A DNA stretch of 64,000 bases. Origin: Sphaerisporangium corydalis. Its GTDB lineage: Bacteria; Actinomycetota; Actinomycetes; Streptosporangiales; Streptosporangiaceae. This document shows positions 42,923 through 53,100 of the stretch, one piece after another (position 1 is the stretch's first letter; every line of letters starts with the position of its first letter). Where the stretch lies: positions 1-64,000 of the forward strand of contig NZ_JANZYP010000013.1 in NCBI RefSeq assembly GCF_025506355.1, given 5' to 3'. The translations under genes were made by a program, and so were the position numbers. Under the pieces are notes generated by a model. It had not been told where the DNA came from. It searched no databases and saw nothing but the letters and a program-made list of their open reading frames with translations.

Positions 42923-43537
42923 TCAGGACCTTCTGCCGGTGTGGGTGACGATGAAGTCGTCCAGGGTCTCCTGGAAGAAGGCGATGTCGGTCTCCAGCGC
43001 CTCCCGGGTGAACAGCTCAGGCTCATCGCGGTGGGCCGCCGAGCCCATCTCCGACCAGAACGCCGACGCGGGCACCGCGTCCGCGCCGTCGGGGAGGAAC
43101 TTGGCCACCTCGATGGCCGCGTCGCGGGCCGACTCCCAGCCGGTCACCACGCTCTGGAAGTGCCGGGGGTCGCCGGGGTCCTCGGCGAACTCCAGGTCGT
43201 TGCGCATGGTGCGGCGGGCGTACCCGGCGCTGACCACCCTCCACTGCCCGGCGTCGATCAGCTCCGACGGGCCGTCGCCGAACCGCAGCCCCTCCTGCCT
43301 GGCCTGGTACTCGGTCTGGTACGGCACCAGGACGACGACCTCCAGGGCCGGTTCGAGGTCGCGCCCGTCGAAGCGCAGCGTCCAGGCCTCGCGGCCCTCG
43401 GTGATCGTGGTGGCGGCCTGGTGGTCGCGGACCGGACCGGCCTCCTCCGACTCCTCGTCGCGGTCGTCGGCGGCGAGCGCCGCGAGGTCGATGTACAGGT
43501 AGGCCTCAACGAGGGTCCTCGCGACAAGCGGTGACAT
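42923..43537 (-). CDS. Putative immunity/escort protein downstream of giant effector (204 aa)
   Basis: I do not recognise a named family. This 204-residue soluble acidic protein shares with the next upstream gene (43603) the blocks LIDAGQW / LLDAGEW and EVAKFLPDGADAVPASAFW / EVVKFIPPGADTVPGTAFW, so the two are paralogs. Unlike that paralog it has no zinc-ribbon cysteines. It is the last gene of the minus-strand run that starts upstream of the 3,667-residue protein. In polymorphic-toxin loci a small gene in this position often encodes immunity, but a dedicated chaperone is equally possible. Confidence 0.72.
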   Translation of the reverse strand: MSPLVARTLVEAYLYIDLAALAADDRDEESEEAGPVRDHQAATTITEGREAWTLRFDGRDLEPALEVVVLVPYQTEYQARQEGLRFGDGPSELIDAGQWRVVSAGYARRTMRNDLEFAEDPGDPRHFQSVVTGWESARDAAIEVAKFLPDGADAVPASAFWSEMGSAAHRDEPELFTREALETDIAFFQETLDDFIVTHTGRRS

Positions 43538-43602
43538 CGCGTCCTCTCCCTTCCCCCGGCCGTGCCCGTGGCGACTTCGACCCTAGCGGCAGCTCGCGAG
43601 GG

Positions 43603-44127
43603 CTACCGCTTCTCCGCGAGCCTGAGGTAGGTGTCGCGGACGATCAGCAGCCGCTCGACCTGGAACCGGCCCGGCTCGGTGTCGCGCGTCAGCCTCCCCC
43701 GGTCGGTCCAGAACGCCGTGCCCGGCACCGTGTCCGCGCCGGGCGGGATGAACTTGACGACCTCCTCCACGGCCGCGACCGCGATGGCCAGCGCCTGCCG
43801 GGCCGCGTCGGGGTCGCCGGCGGGGACGTTGCCGGCGGTCAGGTCGGCCACCCACAGCCACTCCCCGGCGTCCAGCAACTGCGACGGCTCAGGTCCGCCG
43901 AACGTGGGGAAGCGGGCGGAGACCACCTCGCGCTCGGGCAGCCCGAACAGGTGGACCCGCCGCGTCCCGCAGCCCGCGCACGTGCCCGAGTACCGGGCGG
44001 CCAGGGCGCCCTCCGCGTCGACCAGCCCGTTCTCCCAGGTCGTGTCGACCGAACCGCACTCCTCACACGGGTGCAGGTCCAGGTAGAGGTGCGCCTCGTC
44101 CCTGGTCCGCGCCACCGGAAACCTCAT
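43603..44127 (-). CDS. Zinc-ribbon paralog, putative immunity/escort protein (174 aa)
   Basis: This 174-residue soluble protein has an N-terminal zinc ribbon made by CEECGS (about residues 21-26) and CAGCGT (about 50-55). The C-terminal part, with EVVKFIPPGADTVPGTAFW, is homologous to the 204-residue neighbour. The ATG at 44127 overlaps the stop of the giant gene by 4 bp, so translation is coupled to the giant protein. This tight coupling favours a direct partner, either immunity to its C-terminal domain or a cytoplasmic chaperone. No enzymatic motif is seen. Confidence 0.75.
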   Translation of the reverse strand: MRFPVARTRDEAHLYLDLHPCEECGSVDTTWENGLVDAEGALAARYSGTCAGCGTRRVHLFGLPEREVVSARFPTFGGPEPSQLLDAGEWLWVADLTAGNVPAGDPDAARQALAIAVAAVEEVVKFIPPGADTVPGTAFWTDRGRLTRDTEPGRFQVERLLIVRDTYLRLAEKR

Positions 44128-47100
44128 GTCCGTCCTTTCGCGCCAGATTTCCTGGCCGGGGCGGTCAGGACCTGGCCGGGGTGGATCACACTCGGGTCAC
44201 TGCCGATCACGGCCCGGTTTGCTTTGTACCAGTCGTCGACGGCCCGCTCGAGCTCCTCCTGGCTGGCGTCGGGGCCCAGCCACTCCCTGGCGATGTCGTA
44301 CAGCGTCTGGTTGCGCTTGACCTTCACCTTGATCGGGTCCGGCTCGTCCACCGGCTTCGGCGTGCTCGGCGTCCCGCCGGGACCGGGAGGCTCGCCGGGT
44401 CCCGGCGTCGGCGCGCCCGGCCCGGACGAGCTGCCCACCGGCCCGGGAGCGGAGGGGGAAGGCGAGCTCGGCGCCGGCACGGGGGCACGCCTGGCGTCCG
44501 GCTCCTCCTCGGGCGGGATCCAGCCGGTCGTGTTGGCCAGCCGCCGCATCCGGGCCCAGAACTCGTCCTTGGTCTCGGCCCTCGGCCCCGCCTGGGGCGG
44601 CACGGAGCCCGTCGCGGCCGGTGAGCCGGGCGACACCGGGCCGTTGAGCAGGCTCGCGAAGTCCGCGGCGGGCGCCTGCTGGAGCGCGGCCGACCAGGGC
44701 GGGACCGGCACGGGCAGGCCGCGCGCCTCGAAGAACCGCTTCAGCCCGTTGATCTGGGACTCCAGATCCGCCCGCCGGTCGGCCGGCGCCTCCGCCCACT
44801 TGCGGGACAGGTAGCGGTGCTCGTCACGGCGCGTGTCGACACACAGGTCGTCGGTCTGGACGGGCGTGGCCGCCGGGTTCGCCGCCGCGGCCGCCACCGC
44901 CGTGGCCGCCGCGAGGGACGGCCGGACGATGCCCTGCGGAGACCCGCTGGCGGTCGCGGCGAGCTCCCGCAGGGAGTGCCCGACCTCGTGGATCATGGTC
45001 CGGGTCACCAGGTGTGCGGGGGTCTCCGGGTCCAGCTTCATGATGTGCGGGTCGGCGGCGGTGCCGGTGTGCAGCTCGGTCCTGGCCATCTGGTCGTCGG
45101 GCACCGCCTCCACGACGGGACGGAAGTGCTGCTTGCCGAGGGCCCCGGTGTCCACCGAGAGATCCGGCGAGCCCTCCGGCCACGTGGAGGCGAGGAAGCC
45201 CTCGCTGATGTCGGACGCCTGGACGTCGGTCCACGCGTCCCGCATCTCCGCGTCGTCCAGCAGCGCCGCCCCCGCCGGCCGGCCCTTGACGAACCCCGAC
45301 CCCGGCTCCACCGGGGCCGAGACGCCGAAGCCGCCCATCGTCGAGCCGCCGCTCCGGTCCGGGCCCGGCCCCCACAGCTTGGTCGGGAACACCGGCGTGT
45401 ACGGCTCGGGGACCGAGATCCCGCGGTCGCTCAGCGCCTGCCTGACCTGCTCGGTGAAGGTGCCCTGCCCGCCGCCCCGGTTGAACAGCGAGCGCAGGTC
45501 GAGATCGTTCTCCACCGCCGTCCCCCACACCTCCGGCGGCAACGAGGCGAACGCGGTCGTGAAGCCGCCGTCCGGCACCACGCTGGACAGCGCGCCGTGC
45601 GGGGTCGCCACATAGGAGCGCACCTCACCGCCGGGTTCGCGCACGTCGATGCGCACCTCCGACCCGGTCTCGCGTGCCAGCAGCCGCGCCCACACCAGCG
45701 AGAGCGGAAGCTGGGCGGCGTCGGCGTCGACGGCCAGCGACACCGGGCCACGGGAGCCGCCCATGCGGGCGGCCAGCAGGTCGGCCACGTCCGCGTACAG
45801 GTCCTCGTGGGTACGGGGCCGGGCCATCGCCGCCGAGATCAGCTCGTCCAGCTCCTGCGGCGCGGCGGCCGGCACGGCCGCCGGGGCGGTGCGCCTCCGG
45901 TCCGCGCCGGAGTCCAGGTCGTCGAAGTTCCAGCCCTCGGCCGGCGCGGGATCGGCCTCCAGCCCGCGCATCATGGCCTGGTGGTCGTGCTCGAACATCA
46001 GCAGCTGCGCGCGGCCGACCACCGGGCGCGGCAGCTCGATCCTGGTGCCGGGACGATCGCTGCCGTCGCGGCGCACGGTGTGCCGTTCGACGACGATGTC
46101 GTAGTCCACCCGGAACTCCGCCGACACCACCCAGCCCTTCTCGAACAAGCTGGTCTCGTTGCGGTTCCCGCCGCCGGAGGAGAACCGCTGGCCCGCCTGC
46201 TCGCCGAAGGAGATCCCCTCCTCGGTCCCGGTGACGCCCTGCCCGAAGCCGAAGCCGAACGAGAAGGGGAGCAGGCGGTTGCGGTCCACCGCCGATCCGT
46301 AGACGCGCTGCATACGGTCGACCCGGCCCAGCTCGATGTCCGCGCGCCGCCCGACCTCAAGGCGGGGCTGGCTCGGCCTGGCGCGCAGGTACACGTCCAC
46401 CACCTCGTTGAGCCGCCCGGGGACGGGCAGCCGCAGCATCCGGTGCCCCTCAGGGTCGGTCATCCAGCGGAAGTTCGCGGTCATCGCCATGGGCCCCAGC
46501 CCGTGGTTGACGTGCGTCGAGTGCTCCAGCAGCCCGGCCTCGCCGAGCATGTCGTCCTGGGCCAGCCGGGCGCGCACGGCGTCGATGACGTCGTCGGTGC
46601 CCGCCGTCTCGGTGTAGTAGGTGTCCGGCAGCGTCACCGCGCGAGGGTCGGGAAGCTGGTACGGCGCCTCCTCGGCCTTGTCCGCCGAGATGGTCAGGCC
46701 GTCCGGCACGACCCGGACGGCGCGGCCCTTCAGCACGATGGGGGGGAGCTTCTCGGGCGGCGCCGGCGCGGTCGGCGCGTTGTGCCCGATCCCGGTCGCG
46801 TAGCGGTCGGCGGCCTTGACGCCCTTGACCGCACCCCGCCACGCGGCGCGGACGGCCTTGCGCAGTGGCCGGGTGATCCGGTTGCCCGGCTGGTTGGGCG
46901 GCAGCGGCGATCGCTCGACCTGGATGGTGAGCGTCACACCGTGGCTGACACGGTCCGCGCCGTCGGAGGAGAGCACCCGTTCCAGCAGGGTGCGCTGGCT
47001 GCCGCGCGAGTTCTGCCGGTTGTGGCCCCTCTCGGAGTTCACGCCGCCGTTCCCGCCCAGGCCCGACCCGGATCCGCTCGCGCCGGCGCCCGCGCCCGCG

Positions 47101-50100
47101 CCCCACCCCTTGGAGGCGGATCGGCTCTCCTCCGAGTAGGCGTACCCCTGGCTGATGTCGACCTTCTCGTCGTGCTTGCCCTCCAGCTCCGGCAGCTCCT
47201 GGCCCATGTCGAGGTTCGCCGTGAGCCGGAACAGCTCGGTGTGGTGCGAGCTCAGACGTACCGGGATCTCCCACTCGAACCCGTGGCGGCCCAGCATGTT
47301 GTCCGCCTTGCCCCACCAGTTCTCGCCGGCCGTGTCGCCGAACAGGGCGCGCCACAGCGTCGGATCCGACACGACGGCGCCCGGGGCCGACCTCTGGATG
47401 CCGGCGATCATCGAGTCGAACAGCTCGACGGGGTCGCCGTTCTCGTCGACCAGGTCGATCGACTCGAACGTCGTCAGGCCCATCGCCCGCCGGAAGCTCT
47501 TCGGCATGGCCATCTGCGGCTTCGGCCGGTCGCGCCGGGGGTCGAGCAGGTCGTCCAGGGAGGACGCCTTCCCGTTGTCCGCCAGGCTCAGGCGCTTGAC
47601 GAACTGCGTGAACACCGTGTCGGAGGTGTGCTTGGCGACCAGCTTGCCGACCGGGGTGCCGGCCTTGAGCGCGGCGGCCCGCTCCGAGCGGTAGCGGCGC
47701 ATGATCCGCACGGCCGTGGCGCGGTCGAGCCGCATGTTGCCGTGCAGATAGCGCTCCATCGCGTCCGCGACCAGGTCCAGGGGGATCGGGATCTCGTCGT
47801 GGCTGTACAGGAGCAGGGCGTCGTGCTCGGGGATCGTGTAGATGATCGGGCGGTCGAGCAGGACCTCGGTCTTGGACTCGTCGCTCCCCGCCTCCCGCCC
47901 GACGACCTTGATCTTCGCGAGCGTCCGGTAGGTGTACTGCTTGCCGGTCTCGACGGTGAGCTGCTCGCGGCCCGAGATGGACATCTGGGTGGCCGACTTG
48001 GAGCCGCCGACCGACGCGGACCCGTTGGCCCCGAAGCCCCCCGAGGGGTTGCCGTTCTGCCGGTATCCCAGGCCGACGCTGCCGTTCACCCCGTGGCCGT
48101 GGTGGACGCCGATCGTCGTCGCGCTGCTGCCCAGGGCCAGCGTGATCTCGCCGGTCACCAGGTCGTTGATCCCGACGAGCTCGGACTCGCCCAGCTCGGC
48201 GCTGATGGCCACCGACGCCTGGGTCGGCGACATGCCCTGCGGCCGGATCGCGAGGTTCGTACTGAACTCGGTGAAGAGCCAGCCGACATTGGAGATCAGG
48301 CTGCGGACGTTGGAGAAGGCGGCGAGATGGTGGAACGCCTCGGAGTCGCTCAGCGCCCCCGTCGGCAGCACCTTCCTGATGGCGTCCATCATGGCGCCCG
48401 CGTCCATGTGGAGCAGCGTCGAGCGGCGGATCATCGTCAGCGGCGTTGGGTGCGGCGCCTGCGTGAGGTGCCGGCCGTCCTTCTCGGGCAGCAGGTCGCG
48501 GGGCACCAGCATCCGCGCGTCCACGACCTTCGCCACCGTCTCCGGGGCCAGCAGCGACGTGGGCACGCCGTTCTCGTCGATCAGGTCGACCCGCATCACG
48601 TAGCCGCGGTTGAAGACCGCCGACTGCCCGGTGCTCTCCACGAGCGTCACCGCGTTCAGGGTGTTGCCCATGGCCCACGCGGCGAGCCTGCCCATGCTCC
48701 ACTGGTAGCCGCCGTCCAGGCCGGTGAACCGGAGGAAGGCGTCGAAGACCTTGCGGCCGACCCCGGCGCCGAAGCCCAGCGTGAAGTTCTTCGACCGGCT
48801 CCTCGACCGCGCCTGGGTGCTGGAGCCGATGTTCAGGTGGACCTGCGGCTCGACGGAGGTCATCCCGGCGTACACCGGCTCGCCGGCCGGGTCGAGCGAC
48901 ACGCTGACCGTCACGTGCTCCACGCTGTGAAAGCGGCTCATCTTCAGCAGGTCGAGGTGGATGCGGTCCTGGGAGGCCTGGTCGATGCGGGTGTTCAGCG
49001 CGTTGGCGGACAGTTGCTCGGAGACCTCCCGCATGTTGGCGAGCTGGGCGTCCCGCACCAGGGGGTCGTCGTCCATCACCGGCATCCCGTCGCGGTCCAG
49101 CGCGGGCAGCAGGCCCATGCCCCGCAGGGACGCCTCCACCTCCAGCCGCCGCTCGAGGACCTCGCGCGGGTCCAGGTCGACCATCGTCGGCCCCGCCCCG
49201 CGCGCCTGTTTCGGACCGTCGCCCAGCCACTCGGGGATCTTCGGCTTGCGGCCGGGCGGCGGACCGGGGGTGGGGTCGCCGCGCAGCCGCGTCGAGCCGT
49301 CCGGGTTGGTGAGCGCCTGGCGTCCCGGGCCCCGCTCGACGGCGTTGGCGTCGACCTCCCAGCCGTACCGTGCCGCGTCCATCTCCGGGGTCTGGATCAG
49401 GCCGTCGACGCGGCCGGAGACCGGCGTGCTGGACTCGGAGGCGCCGAACGGCTTGAAGGTGACCGTGACCTCGGTGACGACCGCGTGCAGGTTGGTGTGC
49501 CCCATCCAGCGCCGCACCAGCGGGAAGATCGCCACGCCGCCCGCGCTCTGCCCGTCCGCCCGTGACCACGACTTCTGGATGAGGCCGAGCACGTGGGCCT
49601 TCAGCGCGGCGAGCCCCCGGGCGGCGGGGGAGTCGGGGGAGCCGTCGTGGACGCCCGCCGTGAGGCTGATCCCCGAGGAGCTGGAGTCCGACGCCGAGCC
49701 GTTGGCGCCGGAGAAGCTGACGCCCAGCCACTCCTGGTGCTGCTTCCTGGTCGGCCGCGCCGCCAGCTTCGCCGTCACCACCTTGGCCTGGACACGGAGG
49801 AAGCCCACCGGGCGCCCGCCATCGTTGATCACCCGCTGGTACCCGTCGGGGTTGTCGGCCGCCTCCTTGAGGTGCCCGGGAAGCTCCTCGGTGATCACGT
49901 TGTGGATCTCGGCGCGGGCCAGGTCGCTCACCGACCTGTGGCTCCTGGCCACGGAGTCCACGGTCCGGTCCGCCAGCGCGGTGGCCCCGTTGACGGTCAG
50001 CATCACGTTCCTCGGGAACGCCGTCCGCTGGACCTCCGCGTCGGGAAGCGTGACGGTGTGCTTGTGCGGCCGCTCGGTGTGGGCGTGCGAGAGCCACAGG

Positions 50101-53100
50101 TCCAGGTCCGGCTTGTCGCCGGCCATGCCCTCCGAGACGTGGACCGCCGGGGTCCGGGTGGGGGCGCCGCGCCTGCCCGGGTACAGCAGGTCCACCTCGT
50201 AGTCGACGGGCACCTTGTACAGGGTCGCGTCGCCCCGGTTGTCGGTGACCGAGCCCGGCAGGACGTACTCGGCGGAGTTGCCGCTCGTCTGGGTCAGGTG
50301 ACCGGTGTTCGTCTTGACGTTGAGCACGAGGATCTTCACCAGCGCCTTGACGTGGTGCCAGAACCCGGGAGTGTCGGGGGCCAGGTTCGCGATGGTCGCC
50401 AGGTCCAGGCCGAACGAGCCGCCGAGGATGCGCGAGAGGGTGGCGCCCACCCAGCTTCCCCCCTGAGGGAGCCAGGCGGCCATCATCTCCGAGGCCTTGC
50501 GCTTCGCGTCCGGCACCTCGACGGGCTCGCCCATGGTGAGGCGGACGCGCAGCTCGCCCTCCTTGTGCGCTCCGACGCGCAGCACGGCGCCGTCGGTCGA
50601 GGCGAGCCTGCGGAACTCCGAGCGCAGCTCCCACAGCAGTTCCTGCGCGGTGTAGCGGTGGTCGATGCCCCGCTCGGCGAGCAGGTCGTTCACCACCCGC
50701 GTCAGCCGCAGCAGGTGCGGCAGCCGGCCCGCGGGGAGGCCGGTGCGCAGCAGTTGGGCCGGCGGCAGGGCGTTCTCGATCGCGCTGCGGTACTTGGCGA
50801 ACGCGGCGTCGGCCTCGCGGGAGAGCCTGGCCACCTCCGCGGCCAGGTCCGCCGCCGGCGTCGGGTCCACCCCCGAGGCCAGCCGGTCGAGCGTCTCCGC
50901 CAGGGCGGTGTACACCTTGGCGACCCGGCCTGCCTGCTCGGCGGCCCTGGCGTACCCCTTGGCGATCCGGGCGTGGCGTGCGGCGGAATCCTGCGCGAGG
51001 TCCTGGTCGAACAGGGACCTGCGCACGCGCTCGACGGCGCCGGAGTCCTCTTCGGTGGAGGCGGTCTTCGCCTTGGCCTTCGCGTCGCGGGCCGCCGCGA
51101 TGTTCTCCTCGAGCTTCTTGCGGTTCACCTCGGTACGCTGAACCAGACCCGCGTCCAGGTCCGTCAGCGCCCGCCCCATCCGCTGAACCCGCTCCGCCAG
51201 CTCACTCACCACCACCGGCACCACGGCGGCGGGGGCTCCCTGCGGTGCGGTGGCGGTCGAGGTCGTGCCCGCTGGTGTGGTGGTGGCCGTTCCCTGTGGG
51301 GCCGGGGTGGCGGGGGCGGGGGCCGTGTGGACCCGGTCGGTGGTCCAGGGGGCCACCGGCGGGGTCTGGTCGTGCGCCTGGAGGTCCCGGGCCAGGTCGG
51401 TGATCTGCCCTCGCAGGACGGTCCGCTCGTCGAGGGTGCCGTCGGTCCACAGCCGCGCCAGGTGCCGGTACTCGCCGAGCCGCGCCTCCACGTACGGGTC
51501 GGCCGTGCCCCTTCTGAACAGGCGCTCCGTGAGGAACCGCCGCACGACCCCCTGGTCCGGACGGGCGGCCGGGGCGGTGCTCAGGGCCGGGGCGACGACC
51601 GCCGGGCTCGGGGCCGGTGCCGGGTTCGCCAGCGCGGCCTCCAGGCCCTCGGCCCGTTCGCTGATCTCCTGCCGCTGGGCGTCCAGCACGTTGGTACGCA
51701 GCGCGTACATCCCCTGGGGCGGCTCGGTGCCGGTCATGCGGGCCTCGGTCGCCAGCGCGCGTGCCGCCTCGCTCAGGTGGGAGAGGTTCACGCGGTTCCA
51801 CCGGTGCCCCACCACCTCCTGGGCGACGGTCACGGTGAGGGCCGCGAGGTCCGGGGAGACCTCGGTCAGCCGCGCGAGCGCGTCCAGCGCCCCTTCCATC
51901 GGCGGGCGATGACTCGCCCTCGCGTCGGCGGCGCCGAGCCAGGCCGCCGCCTCGGTGCGCAGGCGGTCCTCCGACGCGCCGTCGGCGGCCCGGACCGCCA
52001 GCCGCCGGCGGATCCGGGACAGGACGTCGGCGGGGATGTGGGTGACCCGCCCGTCCGGAGCGGTCAGCCGGACGGTGCCATCCTGAAGCGGCAACGCGCC
52101 AGGGGCGACCACCGGCAACGTCTCACTCAACACGGAGTCGGCGACCACCCGCGGCACGACCGGCGCGACGGCGGCGGTCCCCGTCCCGGCCGCGGGACCC
52201 GGCACCCCCGTCGCCGGGGTCCCACTCGCGACGGGCGTCCCGGACGCGGAAGCCGGCGCTCCGGACGGAGCGGCGGCCGTTCCAGTCGATGGGGCGGATG
52301 TGCCGGTCGCGGGAGCCGGTGCCCCGGTCGATGGGGCGGACGTGCCGGTCGCGGGGGCCGGTGAGCCGGACGCGGCGGGGGTCCCGGTCCCAGGGGCCGG
52401 TGTGCCGGTCGACGGGGTGGACGGTGCGGTCGCGGGGGCCGGTGAGCCGGTCGTGGTGGCGGGGGTGCCGGAGGCGGGGGTGGGCGTGCCGGTCCCCGGG
52501 GTGGGGGAGGCGGCGGGGACGACGGTCGGGACGGGCCCGGCGGGGGGCACGTTCTGGGGCGTCGTGTTCCCCGGGCCGGTGGTCCCGGTGGTGGCCCCGG
52601 GCCCGGTGGCCGTGCCGGCGGGCGGGGGCGGTTGCGCCGTGTTCGGGGCGGGCGTCGGTGTCGTGCCGCTTTGGGCCGGGGTTCCGGTGGGCGCGACGTT
52701 CGCGGGGGGACCTGCCGCGGGCTGGCCCGACGCGGTGGGCCCCGCGGCAGGTGCGCCGGTGCTCGGCCCCGCGGTCGGTACGGCGGCGTTCGGCCCTGTG
52801 GCCGGTGCGGCCGGGGGCGGTACGGCGGTGTTCGGCCCCGTGGCAGGCGCGGCGGGGTTCGGTCCCGGGGTGGGTACGGCGGTGTTCGGCCCCGTGGCAG
52901 GCGCGGCGGGGTTCGGTCCTGGGGTGGGTACGGCGGTGTTCGGTCCTGGGGTGGGTGTGACGGGGGTCTGTCCGGTGGCCTGGGCGGGCGGGGGTTGTGC
53001 GGCGGACGCGTTCGAGCCGGTGGGGGTGGCCCCGGGGTTGCCGGTCTGGGGGGCGGGCGCGCCTGCCAGGGGAGCGGGGGTCCCCTGCGGCGTGGGGGGC

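Noticed and set aside
44976-44990. HEVGH as chance motif
   Set aside because: I kept it as a finding because it sits in a predicted helix with hydrophobic flanks (RTMIHEVGHSLREL), but did not name the protein a protease because the third ligand is uncertain.
44817-52364. Very long plus-strand open frames antisense to the giant gene
   Set aside because: Composition is Arg/Gly/Val-biased with no recognisable motif, and they lie opposite the third-position GC of a well-supported coding frame.
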